Source of the DNA: Fluviibacter sp039805725
GTDB taxonomy: Bacteria; Pseudomonadota; Gammaproteobacteria; Burkholderiales; Rhodocyclaceae
Assembly (NCBI GenBank): GCA_039805725.1
Contig: JBDLTT010000035.1
Coordinates: 1 to 64,000, forward strand
Direction: 5' to 3'
Length of the DNA: 64,000 bases
The notes beneath the pieces were generated by a model. That model saw only the letters and a list, made by a program, of their open reading frames with translations, was not told the origin of the DNA and did not search any database. Within the stretch, counting starts at the first letter, position 1. The number at the start of each line of letters is the position of its first letter. The position numbers were made by a program, and so were the translations under genes. Below, in pieces: positions 24,919 to 32,936 of the stretch.

Positions 24919-26765
24919 TGCGCCAAATCCTCGCAGCCTTTGCTTTCATCGGCCTAGCGTTGGCGCTACCTATAGCCGCCGCGCCATCCGATTTTGCTCC
25001 AACGTCCTCCGGCAACACCTTTCTGCCGCCCCATCTTGCATTCAAGCCCTCTATAGCAGCGACCAGTAGCAACCAGATTGAAGTGCGCTTTGACGTTCAA
25101 CCTGGTTACTACCTGTATCGCAACAAGCTCTCTGTCGAGTTAACCGGTCTTGTGCCCGCTGATGTGCGCGTTACCGCGACACCCCTTCCTCCCGGCACCC
25201 AGAAGGATGACCCCAACTTTGGTCCGACGGAGATCTACACAGATCCGGTGAGTTGGCCGGTAAACATCATCGGTGGCACACGCCCGACAACGTTGACACT
25301 CTCGGTGCGCTACCAGGGATGTGCCAACCAGGGCATCTGCTATCCACCGGAAGTCTTACTGCTACCGGTGTCTTTGCCGACACCAGACACTACGCCTGAA
25401 GCGTCAACCCCAAAAGCGAATGACATTGGCGGTGAGAACGGCATTCACGAGATCGCCCGCAGCCTGGATCGGGGGGAACTCTGGTTGAACCTACTGCTCT
25501 TCTTGGGCGCCGGCATCGGATTAGCCTTTACGCCCTGCATACTCCCCATGATGCCCATCGTGGCCACGGTCGTATTGGGTCGGCACGATGCCGCCCACCC
25601 GCTGTCGCATCTGCGCGGTTTCCTCCTGTCGCTGGCCTACGTACTCGGTATGGCGCTGACCTATGCACTGGCCGGTGTCTTCGCCGGTTTGTCTGGCACG
25701 CTGGTCTCCGGGCTATTACAGAACCCCTGGATCTTGGCGAGTTTTGCGCTCGTTTATGTTGCGCTGGCCGGCGCAATGCTGGGGCTTTATAACTTGCAAT
25801 TGCCGAATGCCCTGCAGGGCAAATTGGCACAGGAGAGTCGTCGCCTCCATGGTGGTTCACTGCCCACAGCCTTCGCCCTGGGGGCGCTATCGGCATTGAT
25901 CGTCGGTCCCTGTGTCGCGGCACCACTGGCTGGCGCGCTCCTCTACATTGGGCAAACCGGCAATGGACTGCTGGGCGGCAGCCTTTTGTTCATGATGGCT
26001 CTGGGCATGGGTATGCCGCTGCTCGCGATGGGTGCATCGGCCGGTACGCTGGTCATCAAGACCGGGCCCTGGATGGAGAGCATCAAAAAGGCCTTTGGTT
26101 TCATTCTGCTGGCTACCGCCTGGTGGGTCTTGTCACCCGTATTACCAGACAGCATCTTCATTGGGGGCTTCGGCATTCTGGCCATGATCACCGGAGTGTT
26201 GCTCAAAGCCCTAGAACGCCTACCTGAGCGCGCGCCTATGTCTTCACGTCTGGGTAAGGCGCTGGGCGTCTTACTGGTTGCGCTTGGCCTGGCCTGGCTG
26301 GCTGGGGCGCTGGGCGATGCTTCCCGTCTGGACAGGCCGCTCAGTCCATTTATCGCTAGCAGCGAACAGCCGCTTCGCGAAAGCCGCCCACTGCCCATGG
26401 CGCGAATCACGACGATTGCCGGTCTCGAAGCCGCGCTGCGCGAAACGCAAAAACCGGTCTTCATCGACGTCTACGCGGACTGGTGTGTCAGTTGCAAGGA
26501 ATTCGAGCGCGATACGCTGGGCGATTCGGCCGTGCGTACCGCCCTGGAGGATTTCACACTGATTCGGGTCGATGTCACTGCCAGCGATTCGGAAGCGCGC
26601 AACCTGCTCCAGCGATTCGGACTTTTCGGACCACCCGGTATGGTGTTTTATGCGCCGGGCGGGCGTCTGTTACACGATGCAACGCTGGCCGGATACATCG
26701 CACCCGAGGCGTTTTTGAAGCAACTGCGACGCGTCCGTATATTGGCCGAGAAAACAGGCGGCTAA
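24918..26765 (+). CDS. dsbD: Thiol:disulfide interchange protein DsbD
   Basis: DsbD carries electrons from cytoplasmic thioredoxin across the membrane to periplasmic disulfide isomerases and cytochrome-c maturation proteins. All three modules are present. A signal peptide (about 1-21) and an immunoglobulin-like alpha domain with Cys135 and Cys141 come first. An eight-helix beta domain with Cys207 in FTPCILPMMPI and a second Cys in GPCVAAPL follows. Last is a C-terminal thioredoxin domain with WCVSC near residue 521. Length (615) is normal. It ends the ubiB-to-dsbD series and complements the dsbA gene at 16203. Confidence 0.94.
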   Translation: MRQILAAFAFIGLALALPIAAAPSDFAPTSSGNTFLPPHLAFKPSIAATSSNQIEVRFDVQPGYYLYRNKLSVELTGLVPADVRVTATPLPPGTQKDDPNFGPTEIYTDPVSWPVNIIGGTRPTTLTLSVRYQGCANQGICYPPEVLLLPVSLPTPDTTPEASTPKANDIGGENGIHEIARSLDRGELWLNLLLFLGAGIGLAFTPCILPMMPIVATVVLGRHDAAHPLSHLRGFLLSLAYVLGMALTYALAGVFAGLSGTLVSGLLQNPWILASFALVYVALAGAMLGLYNLQLPNALQGKLAQESRRLHGGSLPTAFALGALSALIVGPCVAAPLAGALLYIGQTGNGLLGGSLLFMMALGMGMPLLAMGASAGTLVIKTGPWMESIKKAFGFILLATAWWVLSPVLPDSIFIGGFGILAMITGVLLKALERLPERAPMSSRLGKALGVLLVALGLAWLAGALGDASRLDRPLSPFIASSEQPLRESRPLPMARITTIAGLEAALRETQKPVFIDVYADWCVSCKEFERDTLGDSAVRTALEDFTLIRVDVTASDSEARNLLQRFGLFGPPGMVFYAPGGRLLHDATLAGYIAPEAFLKQLRRVRILAEKTGG

Positions 26766-26867
26766 GGATCTCTGACGCCTTGTCGCAAAAGGCTTCGCAT
26801 CGGTCTTTGGCCGAGGCGGCATGTTAGAATCAGACAGTTATTCATCGCCGCATACCCCATTGAAAAG

Positions 26868-27485
26868 ATGTTTTCAGGAATCATTGCCGCCGTCGGTCAG
26901 GTCGAACAGGTCGTTCCCCGCAATAGCGGCGTTCGACTGACCATCCATGCCGGCGGCCTGGACCTCTCCGATGTGGCGCTGGGTGACTCCATCGCCTGCA
27001 ACGGTGTCTGCCTGACTGTCGTCGAACTGGTGCCTACCGGCAACCCGAGGTCATTCGTCGTCGATGTCTCCGACGAGTCGCTGCGTTGTGCCACCGGTCT
27101 CGTCGCCGATGCCCCGCTCAATCTAGAAAAAGCCCTTCGGCTAGCCGATCGGCTTGGTGGCCATCTGGTCACCGGACACGTTGATGGCATTGGTCGTGTT
27201 GCCCATTTCGCGCCGACGTCATCGGATGCCAAGGGTGATTGGCTACTCACCATTGAAGCGCCAGATAATCTGGCGCCATTTATTGCCCGCAAAGGTTCGG
27301 TTACGGTCAACGGCACTAGCCTCACAGTCAATACCGTCGATGGCCGCCTATTCTCAATCAACCTCATTCCGCATACGCTGCAGAACACCATGCTGCACAC
27401 ACTCACGACAGGCGCACTCGTCAACCTCGAAATCGACGTCATTGCCCGTTACTGCGAACGCCTGCTCTCGTACACAAAATCATGA
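26868..27485 (+). CDS. ribE: Riboflavin synthase alpha subunit
   Basis: This enzyme dismutates two 6,7-dimethyl-8-ribityllumazines into riboflavin. The N-terminus MFSGIIAAVGQV and the two tandem lumazine-binding repeats (NGVCLTVV with GHVDGIG; NGTSLTVN) are clear, and 205 residues is typical. It is also called ribC in some species. It opens the cluster ribE-ribB-ribH-nusB and overlaps the next start by four bases. The 102-base interval upstream contains a TAGAAT -10-like box near 26824 but nothing recognisable as an FMN riboswitch. Confidence 0.94.
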   Translation: MFSGIIAAVGQVEQVVPRNSGVRLTIHAGGLDLSDVALGDSIACNGVCLTVVELVPTGNPRSFVVDVSDESLRCATGLVADAPLNLEKALRLADRLGGHLVTGHVDGIGRVAHFAPTSSDAKGDWLLTIEAPDNLAPFIARKGSVTVNGTSLTVNTVDGRLFSINLIPHTLQNTMLHTLTTGALVNLEIDVIARYCERLLSYTKS

Positions 27486-28606
27486 GCCAAGAATCGTCCC
27501 GCATCGCACCCACACAAGAAATTATCGCGGAGTTACGTGCTGGCCGTATGGTGGTGCTCGTTGACGAAGAGGATCGTGAAAACGAAGGCGACCTAGTGCT
27601 TGCAGCCGACCATGTCACGCCGGAGGCCATCAACTTCATGGCCCGCTTCGGCCGAGGCCTTATATGCCTGACACTCACCGAGCAACGCTGTCGCCAACTG
27701 GGCTTAAATCAGATGGCGCGTGATAACAAGGCGCAGTTTGGCACGGCCTTCACGGTGTCGATCGAAGCCGCCGAGGGCGTGACGACCGGCATTTCGGCAC
27801 ACGATCGCGCCCGCACCATTCAGGCAGCTGTTGCAACCGATGCCAAACCCTCAGACATCGTCCAGCCGGGCCACATCTTCCCGATCATGGCTCGCCCCGG
27901 GGGCGTGCTGGTTCGCGCTGGCCACACCGAGGCGGGTTGCGATCTGGCCAGTCTGGCCGGCCTGAGCCCCGCCTCGGTGATCTGCGAAATTATGAGCGAG
28001 GACGGCACTATGGCGCGACTACCCGAGCTCAAAGAATTTGCCGTCCAACATGGACTCAAAATCGGCACCATCGCCGACCTGATTCATTACCGCAGCCAGC
28101 ATGAAACGCTCGTAAGACGCTCCGGATCACGCAGCCTTGATACACCACACGGCAACTTCACGCTACACACCTACACCGACAAAGCGTCTGATGATGTCCA
28201 CTTGGCACTTGTCAAAGGCAGACTAGACCCGGCGCAAGAAACGCTCGTGCGGGTTCACGTTCCCCTCTCCGTGCTGGATTTTCTCGTTCCCGAAAATACT
28301 GGTCACAGCATCATGCTGGATCAGGCCATGACCGCTATTGCTGCCGCTGACCAGGGCGTCCTTGTCATGTTGCATAAGCCGCTCACCGGACATGAACTGC
28401 TGAACGGTCTCATCACAGAGGATCAGCAAGTCCAGCCGCGCAAATGGGATCCGCTGTTGCATGGCATCGGCGCTCAGATCTTGCGGGATCTCGGCGTCAA
28501 AAAAATGCGCCTCCTAGCAAACCCGCAGCGCATCCCTGCGATGACCGGTTTTGATCTCGAAGTCACCGGCTTTCAACAGTCTGACGGCACGCGCACAAAC
28601 ATTTAA
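27482..28606 (+). CDS. ribB: 3,4-dihydroxy-2-butanone-4-phosphate synthase with degenerate GTP cyclohydrolase II domain
   Basis: The N-terminal 200 residues are a full DHBP synthase (RibB): DEEDRENEGD at 28-37, GHIFPIMARPGGV and GHTEAGCDL make up the active site. This domain converts ribulose-5-phosphate to the four-carbon riboflavin precursor. The C-terminal ~165 residues align in position with GTP cyclohydrolase II, but the zinc-binding cysteines and the GD..S..CDCG signature are absent; the region reads RVHVPLSVLDFLVPENTG. It is therefore a RibBX-type hybrid, not an active RibBA, and a separate ribA should exist elsewhere. The start overlaps ribE as ATGA. Confidence 0.9.
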   Translation: MSQESSRIAPTQEIIAELRAGRMVVLVDEEDRENEGDLVLAADHVTPEAINFMARFGRGLICLTLTEQRCRQLGLNQMARDNKAQFGTAFTVSIEAAEGVTTGISAHDRARTIQAAVATDAKPSDIVQPGHIFPIMARPGGVLVRAGHTEAGCDLASLAGLSPASVICEIMSEDGTMARLPELKEFAVQHGLKIGTIADLIHYRSQHETLVRRSGSRSLDTPHGNFTLHTYTDKASDDVHLALVKGRLDPAQETLVRVHVPLSVLDFLVPENTGHSIMLDQAMTAIAAADQGVLVMLHKPLTGHELLNGLITEDQQVQPRKWDPLLHGIGAQILRDLGVKKMRLLANPQRIPAMTGFDLEVTGFQQSDGTRTNI

Positions 28607-28616
28607 GGAAGTTTTT

Positions 28617-29120
28617 ATGGCTCGTTATTTAGAATTTCCGATCGACGACAACGGCAAAGGCCTACGTATCGGTATCGCGGTTGCCCGATTCAATCAGGAT
28701 ATCTGTGACGGCCTTCTTTCTGGTGCCATCAACGAACTGCATTCGCTGGGTGTTGCCGCTGAAGACATTACCGTATGTAGCGTCCCGGGTGCCCTGGAAA
28801 TCCCTCTCGTATTGCAAACCCTGGCCGATGACGAAGAAAATTCTTTCGATGCACTGATTGCGCTCGGTGCTGTCATTCGTGGTGAGACCTATCACTTTGA
28901 AGTCGTCAGCAATGACAGCTGCCGGGCTGTAATGGATGTACAGCTTACCACGGGGGTGCCTATTGCCAATGGTATTCTCACGACCGAAGATGACGACCAG
29001 GCCCTGGCTCGTATGCACGACAAGGGTGCCGATTGTGCGCGTTGTGCGGTCGAGATGGCACGGCTGCATGCCCGCATCCGCTCGGGCCAGGCCCCGCAGC
29101 CCGAGGGAACCGCATCATGA
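28617..29120 (+). CDS. ribH: 6,7-dimethyl-8-ribityllumazine synthase
   Basis: RibH condenses the RibB product with the pyrimidine precursor to form lumazine, the penultimate riboflavin step. Conserved motifs are RIGIAVARFNQDI, VPGALEIPLVLQ, ALIALGAVIRGETYHFE and GILTTEDDDQALAR. The ATG at 28617 follows AAGGAAG at a good distance and gives 167 residues; the frame is open 66 bases further upstream, inside ribB, but that extension is not family-like. Ten bases separate it from ribB, and its stop overlaps nusB. Confidence 0.94.
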   Translation: MARYLEFPIDDNGKGLRIGIAVARFNQDICDGLLSGAINELHSLGVAAEDITVCSVPGALEIPLVLQTLADDEENSFDALIALGAVIRGETYHFEVVSNDSCRAVMDVQLTTGVPIANGILTTEDDDQALARMHDKGADCARCAVEMARLHARIRSGQAPQPEGTAS

Positions 29121-29587
29121 ACCAGCAAGCACGCCCAGCCAACGGCCCCAAGCCGGCGCGCCGTCGTGCCCGCGAGGCCGTGCTTCAAGCCCTCTATGGT
29201 TGGCAGATTGGCGGCCAGGATCTCGCCGCTTGCGAAACTGCCCTGCACGAAATTGAGGGCTTCAGCCAACTGCGCGATGCGGAGCAGAAATTTGCGATTG
29301 GTCTGCTGCGTGGTTGCATCGCCAATCACGAGACGCACCGTGAACAGCTGACGCCGCTACTCGACCGTCCGTTCGCCGAACTTTCCCCCGTCGAAGGCTG
29401 CATCCTGTTGCTGGGCGCCCATGAAATGGCGGATAGTCCGGAGACCCCTGTACGTGTGGTGATGAACGAAGCGATCGAACTCGCCAAAACATTCGGTGGT
29501 ACAGATGGTCACAAGTTTGTGAACGGCGTTCTGGATCGCCTGGCACCGGTGCTTCGTCCGCTCGAAAGCAGTCGGCCGAATCGCTGA
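29117..29587 (+). CDS. nusB: Transcription antitermination factor NusB
   Basis: NusB, with NusE (S10), binds boxA RNA for rRNA antitermination. The 156-residue protein shows RRRAREAVLQALYGWQ, the central LLDRPFAELSPVEGCILLLGAHEM and the C-terminal VVMNEAIELAKTFGGTDGHKFVNGVLD. The ATG at 29117 overlaps the ribH stop as ATGA. The ribH-nusB-thiL-pgpA order is widely conserved in proteobacteria. Confidence 0.95.
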   Translation: MNQQARPANGPKPARRRAREAVLQALYGWQIGGQDLAACETALHEIEGFSQLRDAEQKFAIGLLRGCIANHETHREQLTPLLDRPFAELSPVEGCILLLGAHEMADSPETPVRVVMNEAIELAKTFGGTDGHKFVNGVLDRLAPVLRPLESSRPNR

Positions 29588-29594
29588 GGTTATT

Positions 29595-30608
29595 ATGGCC
29601 AGCGAGTTCGCACTGATCGAACACCTGCTGCGCCAGACTCGCGCCAATCAAATGGCGCGACCACCCCTTCTCGGTCCCGGTGACGACTGTGCCTTGATTC
29701 GACCCTCAAAACCCGATCTGGCTTGGGCAGTCACCACTGATATGCTGGTTTCCGGGGTGCACTTTCTCGACACGGATGATCCACGGGATCTGGGCTGGAA
29801 AACGCTTGCCGTCAATATTTCAGATCTGGCGGCCATGGGCGCAACGCCGCGCTATGTGACACTGGCGGCAGCGATACCGGCACACGACGCGCTGAAAAGG
29901 CACTGGATTGACGCGTTCTTTGCTGGCTTTGTCGATTGCCTCCAGGCTTTCGACGTTGCTTTAATCGGCGGTGACACCACTCGTGGTCCGCGTATCTTTA
30001 GCGTCACCGCCATCGGTGAGGTGCACAGCGATCAAGCTATTTGTCGCGGCGGCGCTCAAGCCGAGGATGACGTTTGGATCTCCGGCACCCCGGGCTATGC
30101 TGCTCTCGGTTTACACGCCAAACTCAACGGTTATAGGTTGCCCGAATCCATTGCCACTACCGCCCATCTCGCCTTGCACCGGCCACAACCGCGGGCAATT
30201 CTAGGTCGTGAACTGATTGGCCTTGCCCATAGCGCTATCGATGTCTCTGATGGCATCCTGCAAGACTTAGGCCATATTGCTACCGCCTCTGGTCTGCAAG
30301 GAGTCTTGGCAGAGCCACTATTACCGCCCTGCCCCGCCGGTGTTGATGCGACTCTCTGGCGAGACTGCCTACTGGGAGGGGGCGATGATTATGAATTGCT
30401 CTTCACGGCGCCGCCGACCGCGCGCGGTTTGCTTGAAACGCTGGGTAAAAGACTGTCACTGCCGCTCACTCGAATCGGTCAAATGCGGCATGCGCAAACA
30501 CCGGCAGATGTGGGCACAACCATCAGTAACCCAGTACAGTTGCTGGATGACACAAACCAACCTGTTGATCTTTCTCGGTTGCGCCCCGGTTTTGATCACT
30601 TCGCCTGA
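29595..30608 (+). CDS. thiL: Thiamine-monophosphate kinase
   Basis: ThiL makes the cofactor thiamine diphosphate from thiamine monophosphate and ATP. Family motifs are GPGDDCALI, TTDMLVSGVHF, NISDLAAMGATPRY, IGGDTTRGP and LGGGDDYELLF, and 337 residues is a normal length. It begins seven bases after nusB and 15 before pgpA. Confidence 0.94.
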   Translation: MASEFALIEHLLRQTRANQMARPPLLGPGDDCALIRPSKPDLAWAVTTDMLVSGVHFLDTDDPRDLGWKTLAVNISDLAAMGATPRYVTLAAAIPAHDALKRHWIDAFFAGFVDCLQAFDVALIGGDTTRGPRIFSVTAIGEVHSDQAICRGGAQAEDDVWISGTPGYAALGLHAKLNGYRLPESIATTAHLALHRPQPRAILGRELIGLAHSAIDVSDGILQDLGHIATASGLQGVLAEPLLPPCPAGVDATLWRDCLLGGGDDYELLFTAPPTARGLLETLGKRLSLPLTRIGQMRHAQTPADVGTTISNPVQLLDDTNQPVDLSRLRPGFDHFA

Positions 30609-30623
30609 CCCAGCGCCCTAATC

Positions 30624-31169
30624 ATGAGTACCGCAGATCAAGATCTGACCAACATCAAAACACAACCGACCTTGCGCTTTCTGCTCTCCGATCCGCTGCA
30701 TACCATCGCTCTGGGCTTCGGCAGCGGACTCTCGCCTTGGGCTCCAGGAACCATCGGAACCCTATTCGGCTGGGCAACATTTCGTGCGCTTGATATGGTC
30801 GTGCCAGCCAGCACACAACTGCTATTGATTCTGATGGGCTTCATCCTTGGCATCGTTGCCATCGAAAAGACTGGTCATGCGCTGGGCGAAATCGATCACG
30901 GCAGTATCGTCTGGGACGAAATCATCCCTTTCTGGGCCGTGCTTTGGCTATTGTCCAATGTGGTGGGTGACAATCTGGTTTGGCAAGCCATCGCTTTTGC
31001 ATTGTTTCGACTGTACGACATTACCAAGCCTTGGCCAGCGCGTCACTATGATCGTCACGTCAAAAATGGTTATGGTGTCATGATGGACGATGTCATAGCC
31101 GCACTTTACACCATTGGCTCACTAGCGATTCTTCTGGCATTCGCCTACCTCCAGGCACACGGGTCATGA
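30624..31169 (+). CDS. pgpA: Phosphatidylglycerophosphatase A
   Basis: This inner-membrane enzyme removes phosphate from phosphatidylglycerol phosphate to give phosphatidylglycerol. The 181-residue protein has the signature SGLSPWAPGTIGTLFGW and an acidic WDEIIPFW loop, with about four hydrophobic segments. The stop overlaps the next ATG by four bases. Confidence 0.92.
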   Translation: MSTADQDLTNIKTQPTLRFLLSDPLHTIALGFGSGLSPWAPGTIGTLFGWATFRALDMVVPASTQLLLILMGFILGIVAIEKTGHALGEIDHGSIVWDEIIPFWAVLWLLSNVVGDNLVWQAIAFALFRLYDITKPWPARHYDRHVKNGYGVMMDDVIAALYTIGSLAILLAFAYLQAHGS

Positions 31170-31669
31170 CCACCTCGACCAACGATATTGCTGTCCGCGT
31201 CAGGACACTGGCTACACTGCTGAACCGTCACCAATACAAAATGGCCACTGCCGAATCATGTACGGGTGGTCTCGTTGCAGGCGCACTCACTGCGCTTGCC
31301 GGCAGCTCGGGCTGGTTTGACCGGGGCTGGGTGACTTATTCGAATGCCGCAAAATCTGAGGCGCTGGGTGTCGAAAACAGTCTCATCGCTACTAAAGGTG
31401 CTGTGAGCGAAGACGTTGCGGCCGCCATGGCTAGCGGCGCTCGTGCAGCAGCCAATGTCGACTTCGCACTTGCCGTCACCGGCATCGCAGGCCCTGACGG
31501 CGGCTCTCCGGAAAAGCCCGTGGGTACAGTCTGCTTCGGTTGGGCAACACCCAGAGGATTGCACACGGAGACCCGGCACTTCACGGGTGACCGCCAGTCT
31601 ATCCGCGAGCAATCGGTTGCGCATGCCCTAGAGGGCCTAATCGCATTATTGATAGACGAGCCCCGCTAA
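31166..31669 (+). CDS. pncC: Nicotinamide-nucleotide amidase (CinA C-terminal family)
   Basis: A 167-residue protein of the stand-alone CinA C-terminal domain, which deamidates nicotinamide mononucleotide to nicotinate mononucleotide for NAD salvage. The motifs are TAESCTGGLVAGALT, ALAVTGIAGPDGG and KPVGTVCFGW. It has no N-terminal molybdopterin-binding domain, as in E. coli YgaD/PncC. It is the last gene of the ribE-to-pncC series. Confidence 0.9.
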   Translation: MTTSTNDIAVRVRTLATLLNRHQYKMATAESCTGGLVAGALTALAGSSGWFDRGWVTYSNAAKSEALGVENSLIATKGAVSEDVAAAMASGARAAANVDFALAVTGIAGPDGGSPEKPVGTVCFGWATPRGLHTETRHFTGDRQSIREQSVAHALEGLIALLIDEPR

Positions 31670-31717
31670 TCTATTTGATTTTATTATTCACCCCAATAAT
31701 CCATAAGGACGTTTTCC

Positions 31718-32920
31718 ATGTTTAGGTTCGGCACCCCCAAGTCCAACAGTGCGCTGCGTGTCATGATGCTCGGCTGCGGCGAGCTCGGCAAAGAAGTCAT
31801 CATCGCCCTGCAACGATTGGGCGTCGAAGTCATCGGCGTGGATCGTTATGCCGATGCCCCAGGCATGCAGGTAGCGCACCGTTCCCACGTGATCAACATG
31901 ACCGATGGTGTCGCATTAAAACAACTTGTCTTGCAAGAAAAGCCGCACCTGGTCGTTCCCGAAATCGAGGCGATCGCCACGGATATGTTGCTCGAGATCG
32001 AACAGGAGAAGCTCGCCGAAGTTATTCCTACCGCCCGCGCAACGCAATTGACGATGAATCGTGAAGGCATCCGCCGATTGGCGGCTGAAAAGCTGGGGCT
32101 ACCGACCTCACCTTATCGCTTTGCTGATTCACTGGAAGAAATGCAGGCTGCTATCGATGCGATCGGTTACCCGTGCTTCATCAAGCCGGTGATGTCCTCA
32201 TCAGGCAAAGGCCAATCGATGGTGCGGACACCCGATGAAGTAAAGGACGCATGGGATTATGCTGCCGCCGGTGGTCGCGTAAATCAGGGTCGTGTCATTG
32301 TTGAAGGCATGATTGATTTCGACTACGAAATTACCCAACTTACTGTGCGGGCAGTTGGCATATCGAGCCAGGTGGAAACCTTCTTTTGCGACCCAATCGG
32401 TCACGTGCAAATGAAAGGCGACTATGTCGAATCCTGGCAACCGATGCCAATGTCGGCCAAAGCCATTGATCGATCCCGAGAGATCGCCAAGGCCGTCACC
32501 GACAACCTGGGCGGTCGCGGTATTTTTGGCGTCGAACTGTTTATCAAGGGCGACAATGTCTGGTTCTCCGAAGTCAGCCCACGCCCGCATGACACTGGGT
32601 TGGTCACCTTATGCACACAGCGTCAGTCGGAATTTGAACTACACGCGCGTGCAATCCTCGGTTTGCCGGTCGATACGCGTTGTCGCCAACCAGGGGCATC
32701 GGCCGTCATTTATGGTGGGTTGGAAGAAGCCGGTATCGCCTTCGAGGGCGTGGCGCATGCACTGCAAGTCGCCGACAGCGATCTACGTCTGTTTGGTAAG
32801 CCGGAGAGCTTTACCCGCCGCCGGATGGGCGTTGCGCTGGCTAATGGGCAAGACACAGACGAAGCCCGTGTGCGCGCCAAGGAGTGTGCCAGCCGTATAA
32901 AACCGGTTAGCGGCCGATAG
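31718..32920 (+). CDS. purT: Formate-dependent phosphoribosylglycinamide formyltransferase
   Basis: PurT is an ATP-grasp enzyme that formylates GAR with free formate and ATP in purine synthesis, an alternative to the folate-dependent PurN. The 400-residue protein shows MLGCGELGKEV, the ATP-grasp loop MSSSGKGQS, and EVSPRPHDTGLVT near residues 286-298. AAGGACG lies before the ATG. The 48 bases separating it from pncC are AT-rich and could hold its own promoter. A lipoprotein gene follows after 16 bases. Confidence 0.94.
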   Translation: MFRFGTPKSNSALRVMMLGCGELGKEVIIALQRLGVEVIGVDRYADAPGMQVAHRSHVINMTDGVALKQLVLQEKPHLVVPEIEAIATDMLLEIEQEKLAEVIPTARATQLTMNREGIRRLAAEKLGLPTSPYRFADSLEEMQAAIDAIGYPCFIKPVMSSSGKGQSMVRTPDEVKDAWDYAAAGGRVNQGRVIVEGMIDFDYEITQLTVRAVGISSQVETFFCDPIGHVQMKGDYVESWQPMPMSAKAIDRSREIAKAVTDNLGGRGIFGVELFIKGDNVWFSEVSPRPHDTGLVTLCTQRQSEFELHARAILGLPVDTRCRQPGASAVIYGGLEEAGIAFEGVAHALQVADSDLRLFGKPESFTRRRMGVALANGQDTDEARVRAKECASRIKPVSGR

Positions 32921-32936
32921 CACTCAAGACTCAATT

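Noticed and set aside
26766..26867. FMN riboswitch upstream of ribE
   Set aside because: The interval is only about 100 bases and shows none of the conserved FMN-aptamer segments; only a weak 5-bp dyad (GCCTT/AAGGC) is visible.
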